64,000 bases of DNA from RZZS01 sp964491785 (GCA_964491785.1 CAZBGS010000004.1:201839-265838), one strand, 5' to 3'; positions 15,590-25,202 are shown, numbered from the stretch's first letter. The notes: generated by a model not told the origin, from the letters alone. A program made the numbers and translations.

Positions 15590-18453
15590 TTCCTGTCTTT
15601 CAACTGCTGCAAGATTGCGAAAGGCGAATCCTCGGGTCTGGCTTTGGGGCCGGCTTCCATGATGCGCGGCTGGCGCTCGTGTTTTTCGCGTTTTTTGAAA
15701 GATTTGTCTTTCCGGGGTTTCATTTCGTCAGCATGTACGGGCTTTTCTTTTTTCTCGTTGTCGCAGTCCTTGCGCCTGAAATCTTTTTTATAAGGGGCTT
15801 TGCCCTGAGGCTGTCTCGGGCGGTCGGAAGCCTTGCCTTTCTTGAGCCTGAACTGTGCCAGATCGGGTTTTTTCGGTTCCGGTTTGGTATCTGTTTCGGC
15901 GACTTGCGGCTCAAGAGACTCCGTCTCGGGCAGGCCCGGTTCAGAGGTTTCCGGAACCGGTTGTTCTCTGGCGGGTTCGGGCGTGGTTTCCGGCGGCGGT
16001 TCGGGGGCGGCTTCTTCGGGTTGCTGTTCCGGCTCGGGAGCGGCGGGTTCATCGATTTTGCGGTGGCCCATGGCTTCGAGGATCTCGTAAAGGTCGGCAA
16101 TAGGGCAGCCGAGCCATTCGGCCATTTCATGCTTCGCCCGGAAAATTCCGTTCTCTGCACCGTCATAGATGGCGTTGATAACCCGGTCGAGCATGTCTAT
16201 GCGGATGGCGCGCGGGCCGTATACCGGGTAGCCGATGGCGCGGTAAAAGCGATGGTCTATTCCCTCCCCGGAGACGGCGACGGAAACCATGCCGTCGGCG
16301 GGAACAGGAGCCGGAAGAGGCTTGTCGTTCCAAAGCGACCAGAGCAGTGCGCGCAGTCTTACGCCCGCCGGCTTGTTGAGAGCGGGGATGAATACCAGCA
16401 CCGGGCCAAGTCTTACCTTGCGCGATCTCAGGGCGGCGCGTCCCGCCGGATCAAGTTCACCTATCAAAGGCTCGACGACATGGCGGGGAACGATGCCGAG
16501 GGCTTCCTTCACCTGAAAGCAGATGCCGCGGGCGGGGGCGGTTATTTCCTCTTCGTTGTCGAGTGCCTTGAGCGGTTCGAGGACGGTGTCGACATGCCGG
16601 TGCAGCCAGCTTTTTATATGTCCGCAGACAGCATCCCTGTCCTTACCTTCCAGCAGATCGCTGTCCGGGAGGAATATGTCGGGCCGGTAAACCGATTCGC
16701 CCTTGCGAACCTCAGCGACTGGCAAACCGGGCGTTGGGTTGGTCGGGTCTTTCTGAAAGTGAATCCGTCCGTCGTCTTTCAGCGAGTACTGTGTGTCCCT
16801 GGCATTCAGCATCAAATTCTTCCGCCTGTTAATCTCACTTTTCAAAGCATTCCGCGAAGCGGACATTATCGTTTTAAGATCCATGCCGCCAGCCCCGGTG
16901 TCCGGAAAAAACCGGAATCCGCGGAGGCTGCCTACCAACTGACCTTCGACGACCACTTCACCATCGGCACGCACTCCGGCGAGAAGCTCGCGCTTTTCTT
17001 CGAGAGAGCGTATCAATACAGCGGCGCGCTGATCGACGAACCGCCTGGTCAGGGCTTCGTGAAGGACGTCGGAGAGACGGTCTTCGACCGATCTGGTTCT
17101 CTCCTGCCATTCTCCGGAGTTCTTCAGCCATTCCGCATGGTGGGCAATATACGTCCATGTGCGAATATGTGCAATCCTTGCCATCAATGTATCTACGCCG
17201 CCGTCGGTGCGGTCGAGCCTGTCGACCTGCCCCGCGACCCAGTTTTCGTGGAGCGGGCCTTCCATCAGGCGCAGGTAAATCTCGCCTGCCATCTTGTGGT
17301 GCTGTTCGCCAAGCGTCTTGCGGAAATCAGGAATCTGGCAGACATCCCATAGAAGGCGGACGGCATCGCGGTTTGTGGCGAGAGCGGATATTTCCTTGCG
17401 CCGAAGAAGACTCCTTAAAGTAATCTGGTCGTCTGCCGGGCGGTTTTTTATGAGAATATTTTTTCCAGAAGGCATCTCAAGAGAGGCCAGCAGGCCTTTG
17501 GCAGATGAAAAATCGAGATTGCTGTTGCGCCAGTAAACGGTTTTTTGCGGCTCGAAACAGTGGTTCTCAATCGCTTCCACGATGGCGGCTTCCAGTTCCT
17601 TCACCGGGCCGGTGACCCCGAAGGTGCCGTCTCTGGTGTAGCGGCCTGCTCTGCCGGCGATCTGGGCGATCTCGTTTTTGCCGAGGTTGCGGGCTCTGGC
17701 CCCGTCATATTTCCGGGTGGCGGCGAGGGCGACGTGGTTGATGTCCATGTTCAGGCCCATGCCGATAGCGTCGGTCGCCACCAGAAAATCGACCTCGCCT
17801 GCCTGATACATCGCGACCTGAGCGCTGCGGGTGCGAGGCGAAAGCGCGCCGAGAACAACGGCAGTGCCGCCCCGCTGGCGGCGGATCAGTTCGGCGATGT
17901 TGTAAACGTCATTCACCGAAAACGCCACCACAGCGGAGCGCGGGGGGAGGCGGCCCAGTTTCCTGAAGCCTGAATACGCGAGTTTGGAAAATCTGTCTCT
18001 GGTATTGAATTCCGCTTCGGGAACCAGTCTGGCGATCAAAGGTTTCATGGTGTCCGAACCCATGAACATCGTTTCAGCCTTTCCTCTGGCGCGCAGCAGG
18101 CGGTCGGTGAAGATGTGGCCGCGCTCGGCGTCACCGCAAAGCTGGATTTCGTCGATAGCCAGAAATTCGAATTCGCGCTCCGTCGGCATGGCCTCGACGG
18201 TACAGAGAAAGTAGCACGCTTTCGGAGGAAGGATTTTCTCTTCGCCGGTGATCAGGGCAACCCGCGAGGCCCCTTTGATTTTGGCAACGCGGTCATAGTT
18301 TTCCCGTGCCAGAAGACGGAGGGGGAAGCCGATCACGCCATTGCCGTAAGAGAGCATGCGATCGATCGCATACCAGGTCTTGCCGGTGTTGGTCGGCCCC
18401 AGCAGGGCGGTTATTCTGCCCTGCGGCGGAATTGCGCTTTTCGTGATGGTCAT
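15586..18453 (-). CDS. SUV3-like ATP-dependent RNA/DNA helicase
   Basis: A 955-aa superfamily 2 helicase close to mitochondrial SUV3. Walker A GPTNTGKT is at 19-26, the Walker B variant DEIQ at 101-104, and motif VI QIAGRAGRY near 285. The core is followed by a helical region and, from about residue 790, a long low-complexity tail: first Pro/Glu-rich, then Lys/Arg-rich, probably disordered and possibly RNA- or degradosome-binding (inference). SUV3 homologues are widespread in alphaproteobacteria. It is divergent from the exported protein at 18565 and overlaps the Rap1a/Tai gene by 4 bp. Confidence 0.92.
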   Translation of the reverse strand: MTITKSAIPPQGRITALLGPTNTGKTWYAIDRMLSYGNGVIGFPLRLLARENYDRVAKIKGASRVALITGEEKILPPKACYFLCTVEAMPTEREFEFLAIDEIQLCGDAERGHIFTDRLLRARGKAETMFMGSDTMKPLIARLVPEAEFNTRDRFSKLAYSGFRKLGRLPPRSAVVAFSVNDVYNIAELIRRQRGGTAVVLGALSPRTRSAQVAMYQAGEVDFLVATDAIGMGLNMDINHVALAATRKYDGARARNLGKNEIAQIAGRAGRYTRDGTFGVTGPVKELEAAIVEAIENHCFEPQKTVYWRNSNLDFSSAKGLLASLEMPSGKNILIKNRPADDQITLRSLLRRKEISALATNRDAVRLLWDVCQIPDFRKTLGEQHHKMAGEIYLRLMEGPLHENWVAGQVDRLDRTDGGVDTLMARIAHIRTWTYIAHHAEWLKNSGEWQERTRSVEDRLSDVLHEALTRRFVDQRAAVLIRSLEEKRELLAGVRADGEVVVEGQLVGSLRGFRFFPDTGAGGMDLKTIMSASRNALKSEINRRKNLMLNARDTQYSLKDDGRIHFQKDPTNPTPGLPVAEVRKGESVYRPDIFLPDSDLLEGKDRDAVCGHIKSWLHRHVDTVLEPLKALDNEEEITAPARGICFQVKEALGIVPRHVVEPLIGELDPAGRAALRSRKVRLGPVLVFIPALNKPAGVRLRALLWSLWNDKPLPAPVPADGMVSVAVSGEGIDHRFYRAIGYPVYGPRAIRIDMLDRVINAIYDGAENGIFRAKHEMAEWLGCPIADLYEILEAMGHRKIDEPAAPEPEQQPEEAAPEPPPETTPEPAREQPVPETSEPGLPETESLEPQVAETDTKPEPKKPDLAQFRLKKGKASDRPRQPQGKAPYKKDFRRKDCDNEKKEKPVHADEMKPRKDKSFKKREKHERQPRIMEAGPKARPEDSPFAILQQLKDRK

Positions 18454-18564
18454 GGATTTTATTCGTTTAGCGCAAGCAAACTTTTTTGCAAATCTTTTTT
18501 GCGGTAAACAAAAGGGCTATGCTAGATAACGGGGATGGTTGTCCGGTTTTCTCAGGAGATTTTC

Positions 18565-20172
18565 ATGTCGCTACATAGTACACGCTCAAAATTGTTTCAG
18601 TCCATTCTGGCTTGCGCCTTGCTATCAGGTTACCCGGCCATGGCCGCGCCGCAGATTGACGAGCAGGGGGCGCAGGAACTCAAGGCGATACTGAACGAGA
18701 TGCTGGATTTTCAAAAGAGCGCGACCGCCGTCAACCAGGGCGTGATGAAATTCGAGGGCGAGCTTAAAGTGGAAAGAGCGGCTGAATATTACGCGGTAAC
18801 GCTGCCTCATATCACTATCGCCGATACTTCGGGCGGGTTTTTTGATATGGGAATTATATCGCTTAACGCCATTCCGACCGACGATCCCGCCATGTGGAAA
18901 ATGTCCATGGCCCTGCCCACGCCCATGACCGGATATGACGCGCAGGGCAACCCGGTGGTCAGCTTCGATATTTCTAGGCAAAGGATGTCGGGGGTCTGGC
19001 ATAAGGATTTCGGGAATTTCGTCAAGCTGGACGCGGCATATGAGAATCTGGTCATCAATGCCGGAGCCGCTGGCGAGGGTGTCGTTATCCCGTCGATGTC
19101 GGCTATGGTCGATCTCGACAAAAACGAGAAGGACGAATGGAGCGGCCCTGCCGCTTTTGCCGTTAACGGGATGAAGGTGATGGCAGGGGGCAGAGAGGTT
19201 TTCAAGGCTGATAAATTCCTCGCCAATTCCGAGGTACTCAATATTTCAACCGCGGCCATCAAACAATACAAGGACAATATGACGGCGATTGCCGAACAGG
19301 CTCTTGCCTTGCCGGAAGGCGGTCAGGCAAGCCCGCAGCATGCGGTAGGCATTTACAATCTGATTTTTGATTTTCTGGGCAATGCATGGGAAGGTTTTTC
19401 GAGCGAGTTTGCGGTCGAGGGTCTCAAAATAGAGGTTCCGGCGGAAGATGCCGCCGCGCCAAAGACCTTCAGACTTGGGAAGGCCACTTACGGTCTCGAT
19501 ATGAGAGGGTTCAAAGGAGATAATATTACCATAGCTTCGCGCATGTCCTATGATGGCGTCGAAAGCCAGCTGGTTCTTCCGGGAATTGAAGGAATAATTC
19601 CCACAGGTGCGAATCTCAGCTACCGGATAAACAACATTCCCTATAAACAGATTGCCGAGCTGGGGAAGAATACGCTGCGTTCGTCGCTTGTATCTCCGGA
19701 GATGGCGCAGATGTCAGGGATGCAGATGGTAATGGTGCTGCCGCAAATTCTTGCTCAGGCGGGGACGAATTTCGAATTGAAGGATCTGGCTATTAACGGG
19801 CAGGAGAATTACGGGCTTCAGTTTACCGGCAAGGTAAATGCCGATGCCGTCTCTCCCATGGGAATTACTGCCGATGTCAACGGCAGGATCCATGGGTTCG
19901 AATGGCTTACAGGCAAGCTATCGGGGATAATGAACAATCCGCAAACCAGTCAGGGGCAGAAGGCGGAAGTTCAGAAGGCTGTGCAAACACTGGCTTTGTT
20001 GCAGTTGTTGGGACGCCAGGAAAAGGACGGGCAAGGCAGGGATGTCAGGGTTTATGAATTCAAACTCGGCCCTCAGGGGCAGATGCTGCTAAATGGCGCC
20101 GATCTGAACGCGGTACTTGGTCAGATGTCACCAGGTCTGGCGCAGGATTCCAAACCGGCGGCGCCTCAGTAG
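18565..20172 (+). CDS. exported protein of unknown function, 535 aa
   Basis: Start taken at 18565 (MSLHSTR) because AGGAG lies 6 bases before it; an ATG 30 bases earlier has no such site. The signal peptide ends near YPAMA. The mature part is a long repetitive beta-rich protein without Cys-rich or catalytic motifs, ending in a Gln/Pro tail. The style resembles periplasmic DUF945- or DUF2125-type proteins, but I cannot assign it to either. It converges on mltG (38 bp between stops). Confidence 0.72.
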   Translation: MSLHSTRSKLFQSILACALLSGYPAMAAPQIDEQGAQELKAILNEMLDFQKSATAVNQGVMKFEGELKVERAAEYYAVTLPHITIADTSGGFFDMGIISLNAIPTDDPAMWKMSMALPTPMTGYDAQGNPVVSFDISRQRMSGVWHKDFGNFVKLDAAYENLVINAGAAGEGVVIPSMSAMVDLDKNEKDEWSGPAAFAVNGMKVMAGGREVFKADKFLANSEVLNISTAAIKQYKDNMTAIAEQALALPEGGQASPQHAVGIYNLIFDFLGNAWEGFSSEFAVEGLKIEVPAEDAAAPKTFRLGKATYGLDMRGFKGDNITIASRMSYDGVESQLVLPGIEGIIPTGANLSYRINNIPYKQIAELGKNTLRSSLVSPEMAQMSGMQMVMVLPQILAQAGTNFELKDLAINGQENYGLQFTGKVNADAVSPMGITADVNGRIHGFEWLTGKLSGIMNNPQTSQGQKAEVQKAVQTLALLQLLGRQEKDGQGRDVRVYEFKLGPQGQMLLNGADLNAVLGQMSPGLAQDSKPAAPQ

Positions 20173-20209
20173 ACAATAGTACAGATTTGTTAATCGCGAG
20201 GGGTAGTCG

Positions 20210-21217
20210 TCAGTCGGGGGATGGGTTCGACTGTCTGATTTTGCGCCAGTTGGCGACGTTGCGGTTGTGTTCTTCGAGGGTTTGGGCGAAGGCATGGCCG
20301 CCGGTGCCGTCGGCTACGAAATAGATGAACGAATGCTGCTCGGGGTTGAGGACGGCGGCAATGGCTTCCCTGCCGGGATTGGCGATCGGGCCGGGAGGTA
20401 ATCCCGGGTTCCTGTAGGTGTTATAGGGTGAATCAAGTTCGAGATCTTTGGTCAGAAGACGGCGGCCCATAGGCCCCAGCCCTTCATTCTGATGCATGCC
20501 CCGGGTATGGGCGTAAATGACGGTCGGGTCTGATTGCAGGGGTATGCCCCTGTTCAGCCGGTTGATGAACACGCCCGCTATTCTCGCTCTTTCGCCCGGG
20601 ACTCCGGTTTCCTTCTCGACGATCGAGGCCAGTATCAGGGCTTCGAGAGGCGATGAGACGGGAAGATCGGCGGCTCTTGATTCCCAGAGTTCGGAAAGGG
20701 TTTTTTCCATGGCTGATTGCATCCGCCTGATAATGTCCGACCGGCTTTCCCTGCGGCTGAAGCTGTAGGTCTCGGGCAGGAGAGTGCCCTCTTCGGGGAT
20801 GGAGGCAATGTCGCCGGTGAGCCGCTCATCCTCTTTCAGCAGGCCGACTATCTGGTGGCTGGTGAGACCTTCGGGGATGGTGATCCTGCGCTGGATGACT
20901 TTGCCGGAAAGCAGCAGTTCCATTATCTGCTTCTGGGATATTCCTGCTTCCAGCGCGTATTCTCCCGCCTTGAGCGAGGACTGGGCCCCGGAGATTCTGA
21001 CGGCGGTCTTGAATACCTGCGGGCGGGTTATCGCTCCATGCGTCTGGAGCTTGCGGGCAATGGCGCCCAGGGTTTCGCCGGGCTCGATAACAATTTCTGT
21101 CTTGTTTTCAAGCGGGCCTTTACGATTAAAAGTTTCTATTCCCCACCACAAGACTGCGGCGGAAACGATGACGGCCAGAGACAGCAGGAAGCCAAGCAAA
21201 CGAAAGATGTGCCGCAT
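20210..21217 (-). CDS. mltG: endolytic murein transglycosylase MltG
   Basis: MltG/YceG of 335 aa. One N-terminal membrane segment (5-26), a LysM-like domain (about 40-110) and the YceG catalytic domain. The catalytic glutamate motif SIVEKETGVPGER has Glu201 and Glu203. It cleaves nascent glycan strands at the inner membrane and limits their length. Its ATG follows the stop of the epimerase gene by 2 bp, indicating translational coupling. Neighbouring fzlA and uppP also serve the cell envelope. Confidence 0.95.
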   Translation of the reverse strand: MRHIFRLLGFLLSLAVIVSAAVLWWGIETFNRKGPLENKTEIVIEPGETLGAIARKLQTHGAITRPQVFKTAVRISGAQSSLKAGEYALEAGISQKQIMELLLSGKVIQRRITIPEGLTSHQIVGLLKEDERLTGDIASIPEEGTLLPETYSFSRRESRSDIIRRMQSAMEKTLSELWESRAADLPVSSPLEALILASIVEKETGVPGERARIAGVFINRLNRGIPLQSDPTVIYAHTRGMHQNEGLGPMGRRLLTKDLELDSPYNTYRNPGLPPGPIANPGREAIAAVLNPEQHSFIYFVADGTGGHAFAQTLEEHNRNVANWRKIRQSNPSPD

Positions 21218-21219
21218 TT

Positions 21220-22131
21220 CTAACCGGTGTTTTCCGCCTGCTGGAGTATTCTCAGGGCATAGGTTTCGGCATCCAGACAGGCGGCAAGGCCGGAGCGGAA
21301 ATCGGGATATTTCAGTTCAATGCCGAGTTTTTCTTTAACCCTGCGATTGCTTACCCGTTTGTTATCCGAATAGAAGCTGCGGGCGATGGGGGCAAGATCG
21401 GCCTCCTCTATCGGAACGAGAGGCGGCGGCTCGATGCCCAGAAGTTCGCAGGCACAGGCGATGACTTCGTGGCTCGGAGCCGGATGGTCGTCGCAGACGT
21501 TGTAAATCGCCCCCGGCTGGGGATTGTTCATCGAGGCGATGAGGATGCGGACTATGTCTTCCACATGGATGCGGCTTGAGACATGCCCTTCCTTTTCCAC
21601 CCTTCTGGCGATTCCGGCCCGTACGGAATCAAGGGCGCTGCGGCCGGGGCCGTAAATGCCGGCGAGACGGAAGATGTGAACCGGCATCTTGAATGTTTTC
21701 ATGAAGGAAAGCCACTGCTCCTCGGATCTGGCGCGCCGCGATCCGCGACGGGAACCGGGGGCGACTTCCGTGGTTTCATCCACCCATCCACCGCCGCGAT
21801 CCCCGTATACCCCGGTCGTGGACAGATAGCCGATCCATTTTATGGTCGGAATTCTTGCAATGTCCTCGGCGTGAATCAGAAAAGCCGGGTCGCCGTCGTC
21901 GCCGGGGGGGGTGGAGATCAGAATGTGGGTGGTATCTTTGAGGATGAACAGAGGGTCGCTGAGAGGATGGGAGTAATCGAAGATATGGGCATGTTTACCA
22001 CGGGATCGAAGTTCCTGTTTTTTCTCAGGATCGCGGGTGGTTCCGGCTATTTCCCAACCGCCTTCCTGCTCGAGAGTATGCCCAAGATAGTCACATGTAT
22101 AGCCGTATCCAAAACAAAAAAGACGTTTCAT
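21220..22131 (-). CDS. YeeZ-like NAD(P)-dependent epimerase/reductase
   Basis: A 303-aa extended SDR-type protein. The nucleotide-binding start is FGYGYTCDYL, as in YeeZ-like members where GxGYxG replaces GxxGxxG. The motif STTGVYGDRGGGWVDE near 103-118 is typical of this group, and the C-terminal half resembles sugar-nucleotide epimerases. The substrate is unknown. It lies between fzlA and mltG on the minus strand and ends 2 bp before mltG. Confidence 0.85.
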   Translation of the reverse strand: MKRLFCFGYGYTCDYLGHTLEQEGGWEIAGTTRDPEKKQELRSRGKHAHIFDYSHPLSDPLFILKDTTHILISTPPGDDGDPAFLIHAEDIARIPTIKWIGYLSTTGVYGDRGGGWVDETTEVAPGSRRGSRRARSEEQWLSFMKTFKMPVHIFRLAGIYGPGRSALDSVRAGIARRVEKEGHVSSRIHVEDIVRILIASMNNPQPGAIYNVCDDHPAPSHEVIACACELLGIEPPPLVPIEEADLAPIARSFYSDNKRVSNRRVKEKLGIELKYPDFRSGLAACLDAETYALRILQQAENTG

Positions 22132-22185
22132 TTATCGGGCTTTCCTCCAGCTCGCCAGTTCATTATTATGAATATATACGTATTT

Positions 22186-22854
22186 CTAGAAATCTGTATC
22201 CTCATAATGGCTGGCGGGAGTGAAGCCGGGAATTCTGTCCTCCAGCAGGGGTCTGAAGCTTGGGCGCGATTTTATTCTCGCATACCATTCTCTTGCGGCT
22301 TGATGCTCCTCCCAGGGAACGTCGCCGATGTAGTCGACGGCGGAGAGGTGCGAAGCGGCGGCTATGTCGGCCAGCGAAAAGCTGTCTCCCGCAAGCCAGT
22401 TCCTTTTTTCGGTCAGGAAGCCGATATAGTCCAGATGGTAATGAATGTTCGCGTGTCCGGCGCGGATCGAGGGGCCATGCGGTTCCCCCAGCCTGAGAAA
22501 ACGCTTCATCAGCTTTTCCCCGACGAGGTTGTCGGTGACCTCGTGGTTGAACTTGACGTCGAACCAGCTGGTGAGGCGTCTGGTTTCGGCGCGCTGCACC
22601 GGGTCGCCGCCGAGAAGATTGACTTCAGGATAGACTTCCTCGAGATATTCGCAGATAACCTGCGAGTTTGAAAGCGTCGTGCCATCGGGCTCGATCAGAA
22701 CGGGAACGTCGCCAGCCGGATTGAGAGCAAGGAACTCGGTTCGCCGCTCCCAAATTTTTTCTATTTTCAGCTCGAAATCCAGTTTCTTTTCGGCAAGTAC
22801 TACCCGTACCTTGCGTGAGAATGGATGGAGCCAGAGATGGTACAGTGTTCTCAT
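22186..22854 (-). CDS. fzlA: FzlA-like GST-fold FtsZ-binding protein
   Basis: A 222-aa glutathione S-transferase fold protein. Several stretches match my knowledge of Caulobacter FzlA: the start MRTLYHLWLHPFSRKVR, the WERRTEFLALNPAGDVPVL segment, the VTDNLVGEKLMKR helix, LADIAAASHLSAVDYIGDVPW and the C-terminal HYEDTDF, which contacts the constriction machinery. FzlA binds FtsZ filaments and drives constriction in alphaproteobacteria without needing GST activity. An AAGGAAGG ribosome site precedes the ATG. Assignment to FzlA rather than another GST rests on these motifs. Confidence 0.85.
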   Translation of the reverse strand: MRTLYHLWLHPFSRKVRVVLAEKKLDFELKIEKIWERRTEFLALNPAGDVPVLIEPDGTTLSNSQVICEYLEEVYPEVNLLGGDPVQRAETRRLTSWFDVKFNHEVTDNLVGEKLMKRFLRLGEPHGPSIRAGHANIHYHLDYIGFLTEKRNWLAGDSFSLADIAAASHLSAVDYIGDVPWEEHQAAREWYARIKSRPSFRPLLEDRIPGFTPASHYEDTDF

Positions 22855-22964
22855 GGCCTTCCTTCAAGAAGCCTCTTCACAGGCAAATAATAAAAAATGC
22901 CATTTCAAAAGATACTATTCTTTTTACTCATCCATCACGAGTCTTTTTTCGATAAGGAAGCACA

Positions 22965-23552
22965 TTACTGGCGAATACCTTCCACCTCCAGACGTATCAT
23001 TACTTCATCGCCGACACCGGGAAGGCCGTAGGTCATTCCGAACTCGCTTCTTCTGATCGATGTGTGCGCGGAAAAGCCGGCGATGTGACTTCCGGTCATG
23101 GGATGCTCGCCAGCCTTGTTGAACAACGTTTTCAATGTAACCGGTCGGGTTATGCCAAGCAGGGTCAGGTTGCCGGTGATGTCGGCGGAGTCTTCGCCGG
23201 TGACATCGATTCCGGTGCTTTCAAAGGTCATTTCCGGGAAATGGGAAACATAGAAAAAATCGGCGCTTTTCATATGTTCGTTCCACTGCTCGTCATTCAT
23301 CTCGATACTTTCGGTTTTGATGGAGACGATTACCCGGGAGTTTTCGGGGGCCGCCTCGTCGAAAGTGAACTCTCCGTCGAAATCGAGAAATTTGCCCATG
23401 GATTTCGAAAAACCTAGATGGTCGGCGAAAAAAAGTATCTGGGTGTGACTTTTGTCGAGAATGTAGGTGGCCGGTTCGGCCCATGCCTTCGTGCTGGGGA
23501 ATATGAAAGTCAAAAAGATAAATGATGTTATTGCCGTTTGCCTGATGTTCAT
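22965..23552 (-). CDS. YceI family periplasmic protein
   Basis: A YceI-type lipocalin-like barrel (195 aa from the chosen start). The start at 23552 is preferred over one 22 codons earlier because AGAGG lies just upstream and because it yields a clean signal peptide ending at AWA. Family features: YILDKSHTQILFFADHLGFS near 28, SADFF near 100, ITGNLTLLGITRPVTL near 130 and R-S-E-F-G-M near 176. YceI proteins bind isoprenoid-like ligands in the periplasm. The upstream small membrane protein ends 10 bp before it. Confidence 0.9.
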   Translation of the reverse strand: MNIRQTAITSFIFLTFIFPSTKAWAEPATYILDKSHTQILFFADHLGFSKSMGKFLDFDGEFTFDEAAPENSRVIVSIKTESIEMNDEQWNEHMKSADFFYVSHFPEMTFESTGIDVTGEDSADITGNLTLLGITRPVTLKTLFNKAGEHPMTGSHIAGFSAHTSIRRSEFGMTYGLPGVGDEVMIRLEVEGIRQ

Positions 23553-23562
23553 TACAACCTCT

Positions 23563-23766
23563 TTATTGAAAGTAAATTTTATAAAGCATGACCGCCGCAT
23601 AAGCTCCGGCCGCGGCAATCGCCCAGTTCAACAGGCCGTAAGTCATCTTGATGCTTTTATCCGACAGGATTTCCCTGTTCGAACGGTGGCGGAGCAGATA
23701 AAGCAATAGCACCTGACCGGCAAAAAAACCTGTTAACAAACCGAGTATGCCAATGATATAGACCAT
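23563..23766 (-). CDS. small two-helix membrane protein
   Basis: A 67-aa protein with two predicted membrane segments (residues 2-25 and 44-63) and a short basic loop RHRSNREILSDKS between them. No family recognised. The stop is 10 bp before the yceI start on the same strand, so the two are probably one transcript; some YceI genes are linked to membrane cytochromes, but no heme ligands are evident here. The ribosome site is distant, which lowers confidence. Confidence 0.55.
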   Translation of the reverse strand: MVYIIGILGLLTGFFAGQVLLLYLLRHRSNREILSDKSIKMTYGLLNWAIAAAGAYAAVMLYKIYFQ

Positions 23767-23833
23767 GCGAGCTGTTGAACTATCTTCCTCGTAACAAACG
23801 ACAGGCTTCCAACAATCAGCGCCGGGAGACGCA

Positions 23834-24652
23834 ATGTTACTTTATCATATAATTATCCTCGCCCTTGTCCAAGGGGTTACAGAATTTTTGCCAATCAGTT
23901 CAAGCGGGCATCTTCTGATCGTCCATGATCTTACGCAGGATTCTGTCAGTGGAGATCACTGGGGGGAAGAGCTGACCATGGACATAGCGGTGCATGTTGG
24001 CACCCTGTTTTCGGTTCTGTTGTATTTCCGGAAAGATATCTTCAGCGTCGTTTCCGGCGTGTTTGCGGCGGCAAGGGATCGTAAGGGGTCGCAAGGGTTA
24101 AGTCTTGGGATAAATGTTTTGGCCGCTTCGCTGCCCGTCATTGCCGCCGGACTGATACTTCAGATTTACGAGCCTTATTTTTTGCGGAACATGGCGATTG
24201 TGGGCTGGACTACGCTTGCTTTCGGGGTTCTTCTGTGGGCTGCCGATCGTTATTTTCCCGATGCCGGCAGGCTTGAGAAAATGCCGTTAAGGCATGCGCT
24301 GCTGGTTGGGCTGTGTCAGGCGGTAGCTCTCATTCCCGGCGTCAGCCGCTCCGGGATCACCATGACGGCCGGCAGGGCGCTAGGCTACGGACGGACGGAA
24401 TCGGCGAGGTTCTCGCTGCTGCTGGCGATTGTCGCCATCAGCGGAGCCGGGCTGGTGCAGGGAGTGGAGCTTGCCCATGCGCGTAATCTGGATCTTGGCA
24501 TGGATGTTTTGCTGGCGGCCTTTCTGGCATTTCTTGCAGGGTGGGCGGCCATAGCCCTGATGATGCGCTGGCTAGCCAGGGCCACCTTTACACCTTTTGC
24601 GGTTTACCGGGTGGCGCTGGGGGTTCTGCTGATCTATTTGTATTCGCTCTGA
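23834..24652 (+). CDS. uppP: undecaprenyl-diphosphatase UppP (BacA)
   Basis: A 272-aa polytopic membrane phosphatase that recycles undecaprenyl diphosphate for peptidoglycan and O-antigen synthesis; overexpression gives bacitracin resistance in other bacteria. The two signatures are present: QGVTEFLPISSSGHLLIV (13-30) and LIPGVSRSGITM near 167. A GGGAG site is 5 bases before the ATG. Its last 65 bp overlap the end of rsmD on the opposite strand. Confidence 0.96.
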   Translation: MLLYHIIILALVQGVTEFLPISSSGHLLIVHDLTQDSVSGDHWGEELTMDIAVHVGTLFSVLLYFRKDIFSVVSGVFAAARDRKGSQGLSLGINVLAASLPVIAAGLILQIYEPYFLRNMAIVGWTTLAFGVLLWAADRYFPDAGRLEKMPLRHALLVGLCQAVALIPGVSRSGITMTAGRALGYGRTESARFSLLLAIVAISGAGLVQGVELAHARNLDLGMDVLLAAFLAFLAGWAAIALMMRWLARATFTPFAVYRVALGVLLIYLYSL

Positions 24653-25202
24653 ACATCTTGTAAACGAGTATGCGGGTATCGCCGTATTCTTGTTCCTTTA
24701 TCAGGGAGATGCAGCCGCTTGCCGTAATATCCTCATTTCTCCCGGTTTCGATCACGGCGATGAATTCGTCTTCCAGCCAGCCGCCGCCATAAAGCGCGTC
24801 TATGGAAGGGTTGACCAGATTTTTTCCGTAGGGAGGGTCGAGAAAGACTATTCCGGCTTTGGGAATTCCTTCGGGGGGAAGGGGCGGTTTGGTCGCATTG
24901 CCGAAGACAATTGCCGTCTGCTCCGATGTTGCGGCGAATTTCTCAAGGTTGCTGCGGCACAGATCTATGGAATTCCTGTTGTTATCCATGAAGATGCAAA
25001 AGCTGCAGCCGCGGGAGAGGGCTTCTATTCCGAGAGCGCCGGTGCCGCAGAAGGCGTCGAGGGTTACTGCGCCTTCCAGAAGGCCGCGGTTTGCAAGAGC
25101 GGTGAAGACGGCCTGACGAACCTTGTCCGAAGTCGGCCTTATTCGGGAGTCTTTGGGGGCTATCAGGGTTTGGCCTTTGAATTTTCCGCCGGTAATTCTC
25201 AC
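24588..25202 (-). CDS. rsmD: 16S rRNA m2G966 methyltransferase RsmD
   Basis: RsmD of 204 aa starting at a GTG (25202) that overlaps the rluB stop as GTGA. The start is set by family agreement (RITGGKFKGQTLIAPKDSRIRPTSDKVRQ); a 370-codon upstream extension of the frame is antisense or out-of-frame to rluB and is not used. Motif I LDAFCGTGALGIEALSRG and the catalytic DPPYG are present. A Pro-rich tail of about 24 residues beyond the usual end overlaps the 3' end of uppP. Confidence 0.92.
   Translation of the reverse strand: MRITGGKFKGQTLIAPKDSRIRPTSDKVRQAVFTALANRGLLEGAVTLDAFCGTGALGIEALSRGCSFCIFMDNNRNSIDLCRSNLEKFAATSEQTAIVFGNATKPPLPPEGIPKAGIVFLDPPYGKNLVNPSIDALYGGGWLEDEFIAVIETGRNEDITASGCISLIKEQEYGDTRILVYKMFRANTNRSAEPPAPPGKPQKV

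Noticed and set aside
15463..17352. 629-codon plus-strand open frame
   Set aside because: It is antisense to the SUV3-like helicase and lacks any family match or ribosome site; the composition reads like an antisense shadow of a coding gene.
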